Origin: Eopsaltria australis
Lineage: Eukaryota; Chordata; Aves; Passeriformes; Petroicidae
NCBI GenBank assembly: GCA_034509425.1
Contig: JAVTVJ010000664.1
Location: forward strand, 372,001-436,000
Length of the DNA stretch: 64,000 nucleotides
Direction of reading: 5' to 3'
Shown one piece after another: positions 29,601 through 44,600 of the stretch (positions are counted from its first letter, which is position 1; each line of letters opens with the position of its first letter). Below the pieces are notes generated by a model. It was given only the letters and a program-made list of their open reading frames with translations. It made no database searches and was not told the DNA's origin. Both the position numbers and the translations under genes were made by a program.

Positions 29601-32600
29601 ATGATTTTCCATCCCTTTGTGACAGAAGTTACCTGCATGCGCTGCAGTTTGTTGTGCAGAGGTGGAATTTCTCCCCAGCCTTTCCCAGACCATTTCCTCT
29701 GTGTGCACATTCGCAAATCCTGGGATAAACCTTCACTGCTCCCCAGCAAACAGGGCTGCAGCTCCTTTACTCTGAGCTGCTCACATAACCAGGACTCCAC
29801 GTGTTCTTGTGCCTCCCATGGTTAATTACAGTGCCCATCACATTCACCATCTCACCATCAGTGTTCAGAATGTCACCCAAGACACTGCGCTCATGTTTCC
29901 TTTGCCATTGGCTCCCTTTGTTTTGAACTTCCTTCAGAAAGTCCCAGTTAATGACTGATGTATTATTAAAGAAATGAAAAAGCTTTCTCCTCCATTACTG
30001 TGCACCAGTCTAATTATTTTTACTTTGCCTGATGCTTTTAGACACCTTGACGCACCAGGCTGCAAATAACACAAAAGGAGACAAGAAATGTACCTTCAAA
30101 AGCAGCTTATTTGTTCAATAATCTGTACACCATGAAGCACTGATGGAGTCAGGGAGTGATTCGAAAATTTAACAGTACCTGACTCTTTTTTGCTAGAACA
30201 AAAAGGAGGGTAAAGAGAGAAGGAACTACTTCTAAAACTAAAATTTTAAATTTTAGCTTCTGACTTCAGGTACAAGTATTTTCAAGTCATGGCATGAAAT
30301 AAATAATGGGCATATATTGCTCATCTGTTTTTAATATACCTATATATATATATTTCTGTACAAGTTCTTCTTTGCTTTAAAGCAGTTTTCTTCTTGTCCT
30401 GGACATATTTTCAATCCTACACATTCCATTTATCTCCTGTGGTCACCAGCTCTGTGCAATCTTTCCCCTTATCTATCCAATGTACACACACTTCTCTGCA
30501 CCTCTCTCCAGAAATGCAGATATCCTCCCACTCAGTGAATTGTGTCTGCCCTAACCACCAAAAAATCTCCATCTCTTTATGGCAGGCAAAACATCTTACA
30601 TGCTCTCTGCAAGTAGGGAATTTAGTGATGCCATATAAATTCATCAGAGCCCAGCACGTGGTGAATTACAACATAGGTAAGTCCACAGCTTTGAAGTCAA
30701 AGTCAAAATTCTCTTCCATTTGAGGTCAAGGTACTTATCTGCAAGTGATCAGTTATGCAAAACTCACCTCCAGCTCTCTGACTATCTTGATTATTGACTG
30801 TTGAGTCTGTGCAGCACATTTCTCCTTTACTAAGCCCTCATTTTTCAGTTCAAGTTCTTCATTAGCTCTTAGAAGGTTCTTGCACTTATTCTGGAGCTCC
30901 TGCAGTTCTGCATCCTTTTCTTTAACTGCTCCATCAAGTCTCTAACGAAAGAAAACAGACAGTTTTACAAAATTTAATCTAATTTTAAACTGCAAAATAC
31001 AAAACCTAACAAAATTCAGGAGAATATCCAAGGATGACCTGGAACATGTTATTTACAGGCCTTGCAAAAAGAGCTCAGCCGGAGACACCAGAAGCAAAAC
31101 CAAAAGATTCACAGAAGCCTTCCCCACCTAAGCAGTCTTTTCAGAATTAAAAAATGAAGCCAAGGCATGCACCTTTATCTCCAGGTACAGAGCAACCTCA
31201 ACTCTAACTCTCTGCATTGCTGGCTGAACATCATCATTTTTTTTTTTTTTAATCTGTGTAAAACTGAGCAGGGGCCTCTCACCATTCAGGCAGGAACCTT
31301 CTCACACGGGTCATTTGGGGCTCCCAGAAAAGAAGATAAAGTATTCCAGTATCTATACCTACTCCTCAACTTCCACTTTCTGTACAATAAACTGAAAATC
31401 ATGAGCACTTCAGAGCTTTTGTAACACTGACAATCCTACATAAGTATAGGTAAAGCTTTCTTCCCCCTCTGTCCACACGCTTCACAAAACCCTAACAAGA
31501 AATCCTGTTGAATGCCACACACTCTGTAATTACAGGTCTGTTCTGCAAATACAGTATTATGAGAAGTGAAGGATTATCATCAAAATCAACAATAACTCCA
31601 AATACAAACGTGATTTTGTAATAATTCCCCATACAAAATCAAATTATAACTTTCCATTTTTCATTTCAAAGTAAGTCTACCTACCTGAAGCAGCAGATCC
31701 TTGTGATTGACACTGTCTGTCAGCTGCCTTATAACAAGTTCTTGGCTCTGCAGCTTCTGATTGCTTTCACTCAAAAGAATATTGTAATGGTGTTCAACTG
31801 CTTTTTCTTTCTCAGTCATTTCACCATGTAATTTCTCTAGCTGATTTCTAAGGTCCTACAAAAAAAAATGAAACTGAATATGCAGCAAATCAACTTTAAA
31901 GAAAGTTTAAGACAAACAACCCACACTATCACTGAAGAATGTACTGAAACCACTTTCTCTTGGCATCAATGAATACAATCAAAGAAAGAACAACTTTCAG
32001 GTAAGATGTCAGTATTTTCTTCCAAAAATCTAGGTTGTTGTTTAAATGCTTTTCATACAGACTGGACTCCAAGGCTGTTTGGAATATTATGCACATAGAT
32101 GTTGTCAGAATGAACATTCACTTCTGAGTCAATTTGCTCCCTGGCTAGAAACGGGAGAAAATTGCTTACAGGTGATTCAGTTTGTCATTTGCCTTTTTTC
32201 TCATCACACCATGAAAATTGTTGCACTAACACTGGATCACTGCTTACTTTGGAATCAAACAAAAGGTCAGAAACGTTACAACATTTTTCTTCTGACAAGA
32301 ACACAAACTTCAAATGACCAGTCAGGTCAGCCTCATGATCAGAAGGGATGAACAGAACTTGATCTTGACTCTGGCTCTGTTAATTACTTCCTGCAGCTCC
32401 AAGATTACCTGCATTACCTCCACATCATCTACGTGAATATATGAGATTATTAGCATGGAATTTACAGTCAGCTCCCAGTTAGAGTGGAAAATATTTATGA
32501 GCACAGGGCAGTAGAAAGATTTCCAGCATGGCTTCTCTGTCCTTCCACCTTCTCTTCCCCCACCACTGTTTTGTGTCACTCCCAACATTTTTGCTGGTTT

Positions 32601-35600
32601 CTTGGGAAGTTTCAACACTGTCAGCTGAAGGAGGCAAAGCTTGCATAGACACCAGTCCCATTTTATAAACTTTTCCTCTGCACCTACTGCACAGATTGTG
32701 TGGAAAAAAAAAGAGGTAGGAACTTCTAACACAGGAGCTGTTGCCTAAAATTAAACAATTAAAACTTAAAGGAGACTTTCTACTATCTAAACTTCTGTTC
32801 AGACCCAAGGAACCAGGTAACACAGCCTACATCTTCAAATAAATGTTTTCTATTTATGCCCCAAAAGGGCCCATTTGTGAAGTAGCATAAGCCCTTTAAA
32901 TAGTTTGCACATATGGTAGTTACCTATAAACTTCACTTTTACCTCCACTGGGATTTAAAATTTAATAGTTGTTTCTTATTCTAAGTCCAAAGAAATAGCA
33001 CTAGTGACATTTTAATTGCAGTCTCTTTACAAACTGTTTTATGTCCTTTTCTTGACTTAATTACCTCGCTTCATGCAGGTTCACATCAAATCCTTAACAT
33101 CACTTTATTACTTCCGTGTTTTATTTCTGTTTATTTTGCACATTAAATGCAAAATGTCATTTACAAAGCCTTTTGGTTTACCTTCCTCATTTTAGCTTCA
33201 TCCCCAGGATTCAGCTAAGAAACACCTAACAGCTCCCAGAACCCCCTCAAATGTTATTCAAAGAATGATGACACCCCGACCTTCAGTTCTACAAACTAAT
33301 CTTTTTCAGGAGCAAAACAAGTACTTGCTTGACTAAGACAACTGAAGAACAGGAGAATCAGGTCCAAGTTTTGTCTAGATACCCAAACTCTCCAATATGT
33401 TCCTGTTTTTCCCTAACTGCTGCCTATAAATACAAACTGCAGTGGGAAGCAGTGCAAGCTCTGATCATTGCAAAGGCTTTTGGCTCCAAGTTATGGAGCT
33501 CTTCAAGTGGGTCACATTCAGCCTAGTCCCACACAGCACTGGAATTGGAAGCAAAGGATCAGCAGCAGTGTTATCACATTCCCTGTGCTGCAAAGGTCAC
33601 TCCTTGGCTTTTTTTAAATGTTATATTTATACTGTTTCATGACTGAGCAGTTTTAACTGACACATCACCTGTAACTAAACTTCAGAGGACTTTTTATCTG
33701 GGCTGTAATTTCAAGTGACCAACACTGTGACTCCTTTTAATGAAAACCATAAGAGGCTTGGAGATGCAGATGTCTGCAGACATGCAGAGCTGGAATGATG
33801 CTGCTGCAGCAATTGTACCCCACCTGTTACCTCATCTCCTCCTCCTGAGGTACAGCACTTGTCAGGGGCAGAAAACAGGTTTCTGCCTTTAAAATAGCAA
33901 ACCTGTGTCATGGCCAGGGTTATGGAAAGAGCTGGACTGACAAGGGATGCAATAGTGGGAAAAGTAAAAGAGCCTGTGTGAGCTCTGCAATTTGCACATA
34001 ACTTTGCCTGTACTATTTCTGCCCCCAGAACTCCCTCAATCCTTCCCAAGGCAAGCTAAAGGTGAGACTGAAAATTACCTTCTTTGCATGAGCTGAAATT
34101 CTGTAACACACCAAACTATCCATCACTGTAGCAGCTTGCTTGAACTCATTGACCACTCAAATTGTCTGGGAGAAAATCTATTGGGTTCTATACATTGACT
34201 TGCAAGGATAATACAGTACCTACAGCTCTCAGAGCATCAACTTTGCAATTCCCACTGCCAACCTTTTCCCCAAGAGACTTTCCTATGATTAATGATAGCT
34301 GAACTAAGAAAAATGAATGTGAAACACTATAATATAGGAGACTGGAGCAGATGCCTCCCCCTCCTTGTCAGATGAAAACCAGTTTGGTGAATAATTAAGT
34401 TGTGAGGCTCCAAAACCTCCCTCTCAGGCTAAACTACAGGTAGGAAGACTAAATAATAAATTCTGCCTAATGAGTTATTCTGCATTTCCCCAACCAACTG
34501 AACAAATATGAATATCTAGTAAATACACTCTAACTGTCTACATTTAGGCCTGGAGAGAGAATGGATACGTGAAGTGTTTAATCATGTAAATTTGAACAAA
34601 CTTCTCAAGGAAGAAGCACTTCATCCCTGTTACAGTAACAGATAGCCATGAACAACATCAAGGATGAGATGTTTATTCCTCACCAGTAGTGTGTAAAAAT
34701 GTAAGTCCAATGCTTCTTGTTTCAAACAGCTTTAAGTGATGTTTAACAGCATCTTGACAGTGATGCTTAACAACAGTTTTTGGAAAGTACAGAACTGAAA
34801 GAGCTTTTAAAAGCCCCTTCAGATACCTTTAAAAGTTGCCCACCCTTGAGGCAGGAACATGGTTCAAGAACATCTAAACCCATTAATCCAGGAAACTCCT
34901 AATATTGGACAAAGTCTGTGATCTGGATGATCAGCTCACATGTAACAGTCTCATTTGATTTAGTTTCACCTTCTTCCCTTCCAGGACAGTAATGCCCAAT
35001 TCATGTCCAGACAAACTGGATTTACAGCAGGCCAGAAATATATCTTAGGGGAGTTGTTTGTTGGGGTGCTTGGGATTTTTTTTAAGTGAATATATGCAAA
35101 AATTAGCATTACCCCAATTATAGTATATGGAAACTCACTGCAAAATTCCCAGTGAGTGAGTGAGTGAGTGAAGAGCCAGGACAGCAGTTCATTACAAATA
35201 TTGAGGCCATTTCCTACAGTTTATACATTTTTTTGCTAACTTCATTCTAACCCAATAGAAACAATGATAAACACCTATCTTGGAGCATAAATAGAACGGA
35301 GTTTTTAAGGCTGTCTCATAAAAAGTTTGCAGCAGATCACCGAAGTAGTTTCCTATTTGTCAAAGAGCAAAATCTCACAGCATATTGTTTAACTCCCACA
35401 TATCTACTACTTAATGGGCAACACTTCACAGGCAATGTGGCTCTACCCAATGTACTTGCAGCTCTGAAATTGAAGCAGCTGTTCTGCAAGGAGTAGGAAA
35501 TAGGTTAGGGATATAATTTTTATAAGACTGCTCATCTTTTGGCAGGAATGCTTTTCCCCAAGGAGCTCATCATTTACTTGAAAAACTTGGACATAATGGA

Positions 35601-38600
35601 GTCAAATAGGGCTTTTGTAATCCAGCTAACTTCGAATCCCCTGGCAACTCCTTACTCAGTCCTATTTTTCCTGTCTTTCCTGTAAAGTTATATTCTAGCT
35701 GCCCTGAAAGATGAAAAAAAAAAATATCTGAATAGAGAAGACAGTTAAATATAAAATACTTCGAATCAATAAATGTTCTTTGTGGCTGCTTTACTGACAG
35801 CAGCGATCTGTTCTCGCTCTCCTTAACCTCAAGGCCCTGAAGAAATCTCAAAGCACACCAAAGATAGAGATTTTGTGATGGCAGCCAAACCACAGTTGAC
35901 AATCAAACAAAAACGCATGAAATTGGGAGCAGGAAGGGGAGAGGAACTTAATTTATTTGTAGGTAAAGAGACCCCTCTGCTGGTTATAAGGAATAGTGCA
36001 GGAGCAGCAATTTCCACATCTCACCAGTTTATTAAGGTCCTTATTTAATAATGGAAGCAAAACATCTAGTGAATAAAGACAGGCTCATTAAATCTTTTAT
36101 GTAATTTAATATAGCAGGAGACTAATCCCTGACTGAGCAGGATCAGACTCTGGATGCAGGCAGGACTCTGCTCATTATGCAAATGCTGCCCTCGTGGAAG
36201 CCATGGTGGGAAGACTTTAGCAAAATCCACATGACAAAGCATTCAGGTGAGAAGTGTTTTGTGTCAAAGCCTCAGCAGAAGGTGCATCCTTTTCTCAAAT
36301 GAAGGAGAAACCTGGTCATTCACTCACAGCTGTGAGTGCTGGGAGCAGGAGAGCTGCTCTGAATGCCCACAGCAAGGTAAAAGCCCTCAACAGAATAAGA
36401 AGTAGCAGAATTAATGAACAGCACCTCATTTTTATGTTAAACTGTGATCAATTAATCCTTGGCTTTGGGTCTTTTACAAGCAGAAGTTATTTAATATACA
36501 GTTATTTAATATGACCCTGCAAGGAGAGCAGAGAACAGGCTGGGGTTTGGCTCCAGGTCACAATTAGAGGAAAGTTGAAGTAGTGAAATTAAAGATAATC
36601 TACAGACATGCAACAAAACAAATATGGCAGAAATGTAAACATACATCACCATGCATGTTCAGATTCTCCCATCAGAAAAACTGGAATCAACAGTAATAAT
36701 TTACCACTTTTAAAGGTTAATAGTTTTTTTTTCTAGGCCCTAACTACCAAAATGATATTTAAAGTATTATTCTGTGCAGATTATGTGTCAGAATTTTCCT
36801 CAGTCTTCATACACAGCATTAGGCAGTGCCAGGCATTTCCTTCCTAAAAGCTACTTCAATTAAAAACCTAATTTTGTTAGTGCTAAAGCACTGAATTATT
36901 TCTAGTCTTTAGGAAATAAAGCAAAAACGTGATAATAACATTAATGGTTTTGTCACTTCTGCTCTTCTGTAGCTGTGCCTCATCCAGCTCCTTCTCCATT
37001 TTCTCCCTTTCCAAATTCAGATCACTCAGCTCTTGACCAGTGACTTTGATGATCCTCTGTAGCCTGCGATTCTCAGCGTCCTTGGTGAGGTTCTCTGAGC
37101 GCAGCTCTGCCAGCAGGGTCTCCTTCTCCATCAGCAGAGCCTGATAATCTGCAGCTCCCTGGAACACAGAGCAGCATTCAGCCTTCAGAAGGGGGTTCTG
37201 TAGAGCCTGGGAGTCTTTACACAACCCACAGCCCTGCCCCTCTTCCCAAGAGTTTGAGAATTGGGATACAAAGAAACAGTGAAATGATAAAAGAAGGAAA
37301 GTGTAACACTCAGAATTTCCTCTACTGATGTAACAAAACCTTCCATGACCTCCAGTGCAGGCTAAGGAAGCCTGAGGTAACAAAGAATGAGAGAAAGGTT
37401 GACATGCAAAGGAGCCCACAGTGCAAACAAGGTCGTAGCAGTATTATTGATTCACAAAGATTTAATTACTTAAAACTCTCCTTTCGGAATAGAGTCCAGT
37501 TTCAATCTGGACTAGGGCAGGAACTCACTGAGTCTTTCATGGAATCACAGAATTAAGGCTGGAAAAGACCTTTGAGATGGAGTCCAGCTGCCAATCCAGC
37601 ACCAGCACCGTGTTCACCACCAACCCATATCCTCAAGTGCCACAGCCACACCTTTCTGGAACACTTTCAGGGATGGTGACTCCACCCCTCCCCTTGGCTC
37701 AAGCCTGTTCTGTGCTGTTCCCCACCACACACTGCTCCAAGAGGCCCTGGAGCTCAGAGCAGAGGTGACAGGAGCAGTGAGTGGGCTCTGCAGCAGGATT
37801 TACTCACAGAGAGCCTTCAACTGAAGGGTGTAGCTAAGGAGCAGAGCACTGAGGAGAAGGACTTGCTCTGCAGTGTGGACTCTGTGGACAGGAGGGATCA
37901 GTCACACACTTTTTAAACTTATAACTTTTTTAAAAAAATCATCAAGGTCTCAAAAATCATAGAGTCCTTTTTCTCCTCCACACACACAAAAAAAGCATCA
38001 CTACATCACATTTTCATAAATAACATTCCACTGTTTTATAAATAGTGGTTTCACATTTATTATATAAATAATTCCAAGCAGGTGTCTCACTCCCAGTTCA
38101 ACTCTGCTAATAGGAAGCCTGTGCTGGCACCATACTTTTGGGAAAAAAAAAAAAAAATTAGGTCCAGAAAAATAAAACTCAAGATAATCTCAGCTCCCCA
38201 GAAATTTGTGTCTTTATTTTTAACTTCTTTTGATATTACATGTTTCTCCCTTAAAGATTCTCAGTTGGTTTAGACTAAAAAAAAAACCCCAAAAAACAAG
38301 GAGGAACAAGCTAAGTTATCTGACATTTTAACATTCTATTGTTCAAATCATTTGATTCGGGATTTTTTTTTCAAAGAAAGAAAAATTAATCATTTTAAAC
38401 TAATTTCCATTCCTCTGCTTTCAAGGATAGCAAGCACTGCCTGCTGTGTGGAACTACAGAGAAGGGAGGAGCAGGAATGGGGGAAATCACTACAAATTGC
38501 TTGTTCTTACCTTGAATTTTTGGACATGTGCCTTGTGAGTTGCCTCTCGTGCCTTAGCCAATGAAGCATTTAACTCTTCAATTTCAGAACCCAGCTCCTC

Positions 38601-41600
38601 ATTCTTTAAATAAAGGAAAATGAATACTGTGTAGGAAGAGATGTTTCCAAGGGATGGTGATGCAGTAATTTCAACCCCATCTCACTAAACCTTCATCCAG
38701 CTACAGAAACACTTTCAAGAACACCAAATGCATCATAGTAAATCTTATATAAAGAAATTCTTGCTTTTATACACTGACTAGACTGCCTATCACTCAAGTG
38801 AAGTATTTCCCACTCTTCCACACAATCTGAATTTCAGCTGACGTTGACCTCTCTCATTTTAGCTGCCTTTGACAGCTCCACTTACTCAAGAACATAAAAT
38901 ACCCCTCGTGTGTTCTAAGTGGTGCTCAGAGCTGATAAAAATCAGTATGCAACTGAAAACATTTTTCTTCAAAGTCCTTAAGGGAGAAAGATACTTAACT
39001 GAGACTTTCTCCTCTCTCCTCCAGCCCAAGAGCCCAGACTGCAGACAACCAGAACTGCTTAGAGATGACAGCAGTGACAGGGACCCACTCGAAGCTTCCT
39101 CATGGTGACAGTGAGATCAGACCCAACACACACACACAGAGCTCCCCCCTCCCTTCAACAAACCAGCAAGATCACAACCACCCTACCTCTTTTTCCTTTG
39201 CTTTTAAGGCAACAGTTAGTCCTTGGATAGTTTTATCCCTTTTCAAACCATTCTTCTTTTCAACAGCAAGCTCATTTTCTCTCTCCTGTAGCTCTTCTTG
39301 GAGTGACTAAATTAGATTATGTGAAAGTTGCATTAACTTCCCACTAAGAGATACTGTAACTGCACATTAATAAGTACATTCCCTCAGAGTTCTTGGAGCT
39401 TATTACTCAGATTACCAACATAAAATACAGTCCCTAAAATGAGAGGCAGCATCTTAAAGATGTGCCTCGAATATTGTATAAGAAGGGGGCAGGCCCCAAG
39501 CATCAGCTTCAATATTTGACAAATGTGTCTGTGAGATTTACTGAAAATTGCTTCAAAACCAGGAGGGCTCTTCCTGCCATCCCACAGAAAAGAGAATTTA
39601 ACAGAGGAGCTGCTCTGCTTCCCTTGGAGTCAAGGCCTCCTGTGCCTATGAAAGGATAACAGAGGGAGCCCCACACACACTGTAAGGGGTCAAGGAAACA
39701 GGAGCAAAACTGGAACTTACCTGAATTTTTTTTTCAAAGGAATTTCTCTCATTTTTAAGCTCCATTCTAAGGGCCTATAAGAACAAAACAGCTATGGTCA
39801 CTTTCAATCATTCCCAACACAAATACAACTCATTAAGCATTAAAGTGAAGCAAAATGAGCTTAAAAACCCTGGGCACAAAAGAAGCCAGTCCAAATTAAG
39901 AAGAAAAAGAAAGAAAATAGAACAAAACCCCTCAAAACATGTTCTTCCATGAGACACAACAACTGCACTTGCTGAGCTAATAGAGGTGCATTTTTATGTG
40001 ACATTTATCTTTGTCAGCAAGATAGTTTTATCAAGAGAGATTTTAATTAGCACTTTTCCCTGGGGAGATAACAGAATTATTTGTTTTTAAAAAGTAATTG
40101 TACAGAAAACCAGAGTTGTGCAAAGGTGTCCATCAGATTTCTTTTTCTCCAATGATCACATGCACTCTGTCCACCTCCTGTGAAATGATTAAAGATGAGG
40201 CTGTTTTCACCTTGACACACAAATACTCCTGTGAAACCAAGGTGGTTTTTCCTGGCACAGATTGATTTAATTGCAAGACCACCCAGAACTGAAAACTTTT
40301 AATACCTCTAATCAATCCAATCATAAGAGATTCTTGACAAAGACAAAAAAAGCTTGCATGTACTGAGCTGAGGAATATTAAGTTCCAAAACAAAAGGGAA
40401 GAAAAATTCTCAGATGCCTGACAGCCTCCATAATTAACTTTCTTAATTCTGCCAGCTTTAATTTCATCTTTGAATAACCAATAGGGGGAAAAAAAAGACA
40501 ACAAGCCTCAGGACCTGCTTCTACATTCCAGCTTTCAGGATCTGTCTTCCTACTTAGGAGCCAAGTGAAATAAAAGACTGATTCTTGTGCCTTTTGTGAG
40601 CTAAAGGGTAAACTTGCACTTTATTTCATGAGATTTTTTTATGCCTACCTCCCTTACCACAGCTTTTTTTCCAGATCATAACAGCAGAGACACTTCCCAA
40701 GAACAAACTCTCAAGTCACATTCTTAACTTTTATAGCAGTTATGTCACCCAGTGAGGGACCTATTAACACCTAGGATTTCTCTAATATTCACTTCTGCAA
40801 AGCAATTGCACCCTATCTATTACACAGGCATCAAGTCAGTGGGAAACACAACCTCTCACTGAATGAATGGGTAAATAAGGATGGATATTGCCCAGCAAGC
40901 CACAGCATAACCCATGAATGGTAAGGAACTGGAAAATGGAGGAGGAAATAATATTTTAAACATTGGCTGATGTTACTCACATAGTGTCATGCACAAAATC
41001 TTTAAAATCCCACCCCCCATGAGATTTAGAATAGAATTCATCAGGCAGTTTCCTCACCTCTATCTCACTGTCCTTTTCAAGCCTCAAAGCAATGGTAAGC
41101 TCTCTGATTTTTTCTGCTGGCAAGTTCCCACTGGAAGATCCACTCTGAGACTTCTCCTTTTCGAGGTGTTCAATCAGAGCCTCTTTACTTTTCAGTGACA
41201 GATTCAGTTGCTCTATAAGTCTAAAATTAAAAGATTTTAAATATTAATCTTGCACCATCTACAACCAATTCTCCAGTCATTGCAGTAAATCTTGCAGACA
41301 ACTCTCCTACATGAAGACTCAAGACAATACTTGTAGAACTTTGGGGAGGACTTTTATAACCCTGGAAAACCTGAAAAAGTGCTGTAACTTCAACACAAGC
41401 AAACAGGGTTGAGCTCTCTGCAAATTGCTCATTCTTATTTCCCTCCAATACCACTTCAAATATCAACAGTTAAGTTTCAATATTTTACTTACATTGTCCT
41501 TTACAGCACACACAAAAACCTTATTAATCTATTTCCTTTCTTAGCCCACACACCACATCCTTACGTGCCTTCACCAGGTGTCCCTCAAGTACTCAGTTTC

Positions 41601-44600
41601 ATCTACATTTGTATCTAAGCTGCTTCTCATTTCACATAAACAAAAAACAAAACCAAAACACACTAAAAACAAGTCAGGTCAGTGCTGTTGTCTTTTGCCA
41701 ACACACATCTTCACACTTGCAGTATTCCAAGTATTCCACTGATGTTTTCTGACAGACTTGAGTGTTACACATGAAAACTTTGCAGCATAAGATGCCATCC
41801 CCGATTCCCCGTGTTTTGTAACCTGGATTGTAAAAGTGTTTCTAACAGTGTTTCTCTTCCCATTAAATTTCCCAAGCTGGCCTATGAGCTTGTGTTTCAC
41901 ACATCCTGACCCTTTCAGGCTTTCAGAGAACTTTTAAAGATGACTTTGCTACACAAAGCACTAAAGTGGTGGCTGTGTTGTCATTCACTCCATGGATGGC
42001 CAGTAACTCTCCTGTACCCAAGGGCAGGACCAAATTAATCAAACCCAAACCCATGCTGACTCCTCACACTTTAACAATAAAGAATTCCAGCAGTTAGAAG
42101 CATTACTGGCAACATTTCTGACCTGTCTTTCTCAGCTTCTGTAACCTTGTCCACATCCTTGGCAGGGGCATTCATAATTGAAGCAAGTTTCTGCTCAGCA
42201 GCAATTCTCAGAGCTTTCTCCTTCCCTGTCATTGCAAGGGCTTTTTCCACCTCTTCCTGAGCAGCTTTGAGATTCTGAAATTAAAACACACAATCCTGAT
42301 GCCTACAAGAACTAAATGCTCATGAATTTTTTTCGCATACTGAAGTTTCTTCTACCCAACATATGTCAGGGTGTTTTAATTTAGTAACTTTTACTTTTGA
42401 AAAGTATTTCAATTTGTAAATGCTTCTGAACTCTGTGTCTGCATTTTCAAGATTAATCCACTTTCTGTGGTACAGAAAGAAGGGACATTTGTTTCAAAGA
42501 AACAGAAAATATCCTGATAGGAGAACTGGAAACAAAAGTGCCCCTATGCTATGGTTTTAGATTTAGCAATTATAACATGGTTTTGTCCCACTGTCCTCCC
42601 ACTAGCATAATAAATAGCTACACTTAAATTAAAGAGGTTAAAGAAGGGCTTTTTTGTTCAATAAAATTAATATTCCCAAGCTCACTGTAGCTAACTGGAA
42701 CTACTTCCAACATCATTTATAATATTGTGCAAGAATTGATAAAGTATGAACCAGACATTTTTCTCCTGAACAGCAACAGAAATGGAGATAACAGCCAGAG
42801 ATTTCAGTCAACTTCCTCTGGGTACCCAACTCAGAGATGGAGAATGCCAAAAAAAAGACACTTGCCTTATACTATACCAAATCTGACTCAGATCTTTATT
42901 TTTGCATTGCAAGCTTCCCTGCTGTGCTCACCCAATTTAGCTTCTTGTGGCCTAACAAGTCATTTCCCCTTGCCTTCACATCTAAACTAAAAAGCATCAC
43001 TTTGAGGGAGGCAGAGGAAAAGCTCCTTCACCACTAAACCTCCCCACCCAATCCCTCTCCTGAAAAGCTGTTTTGCCAACATTCACCTGTCAATCAAGAA
43101 CTCTGAAGGAAATTTATCTTTGTTAGCACTCTCTGGATCCATATAATTACATGGTGCTGTGTAAACCTGGGACTAAAACCCCACAGCAGTGTTTGAATTC
43201 CTAAGCAGAATAAAATTAAGGTCAGAGGCCAACACTATCTTTGGGCTACTCGATCTCCATGAGATTAGAAAATCTGCTCTTCAGCCTATCAGATCTGGGA
43301 AACACCAGCCTGACCGATTTGGGACAGAGGAAGCAATTTAAAAACTACCTGCTGAACAGCACAAAGAATGCTTTCAGAAATCCACTTTCACTAAAATGAA
43401 TAAGAGGTCATGGAAATTCCCCTTTCCTCCTCCCTGAAGGAACTCACTTTAAAAGGACTTCCATCATCCTAGTGGGTCCCTTCCCTTTACACTACAACTC
43501 CCCTGTAAAGTAACCAGAAATGGCTCAACAATAAATACAGGAATAAACTCTCTCAAGCACAGATAGTGAGGAATGAAAAAAGACATCATGAAAATATAGG
43601 CTGACCACAGTATCAAATCTCAGCTGACAGTACAAAGACAGCAGTGATTCCTTATTATTCCTTCAGCTGTGGTCACTCACCTCTTCCAGAAGGTTTATTC
43701 TACCCGTCAGCATTTCCTCCATCTCCTGCATCTTCTTCTGTGCCTCTTTCCCCTGCTGCACTTCAGCATCACCACCCTGGGCCAAGCTTTCAACTGCCTT
43801 ACTGAAAGGCAATAACACAGACATAAATCCCAGTGCATATTGGTGTGGAGAACATTGCAGGTGCCAGTGGCTGATGGATTATGCTCAAGCATCTTCCACC
43901 TTCTCTGCACCTGCTTATCACTTTAAGGTTCTACAGACTATGCAGCAATTTGGGTGGTGTCCCTGAGTTCCACATACAAGCCTTGGCACAATGGATAAAG
44001 AAGCACTTTAGATGTACGATGAAAAAGTGAAATATTTCCTTTCTATTTCTAAAGCTTCCAAATACACTATAAAGCCTCCAGCAGAGCTGTGTTTTCTACA
44101 GGAGGCAGCACTGGAATAAACTGAAGACATGGAGCTGCTGAGATCTCTCCATTTGCCTTTTCAGTGTTTGTTAACATTTTGTGAGAAAAGAACAGGTAGT
44201 GTTTCCTTACTCAACACCAGATGACCACTTGTTCATGACTGCCCCCTCAATTTTGCTTTCTAGTGCAAGGTTCCCTTCAAATCACAGCAACACCCTCTGA
44301 GCAACCTGGAGAGATCAAACAAAATTCATCTGGTCCCCAGGAAAACACAGAAAATTTCATTGCAATTGAGGCCCGTGGTGCAATCAACAGCTGCCAGCCT
44401 GGATTAGTTCTGAACCAGACATTTCCAGATAAGTGCCCTTAAATCCTCCAATTCCTAAAGCATTAGGGAAAAAACACATAGAAACAAATCCTCAGTAATG
44501 GATATCAATAAAGAAACAGGTGCTTACTAGGCCTTGATGAGCAGCTTCTCCCTCTCCTGCAGTTCACGCTTCAGACTTTCTATCTCAACTTTCAGCTCAA

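Noticed and set aside
32322..32823. Two minus-strand frames of 114-136 codons in intron 12, considered as missed exons
   Set aside because: Exons 12 and 13 already join in phase and match contiguous human sequence, so no exon is missing.
36883..37419. 178-codon minus-strand frame as a single exon
   Set aside because: Only 36940-37158 is CDK5RAP2 exon 12; both ends of the frame are intron reads past good acceptor and weak donor sites.
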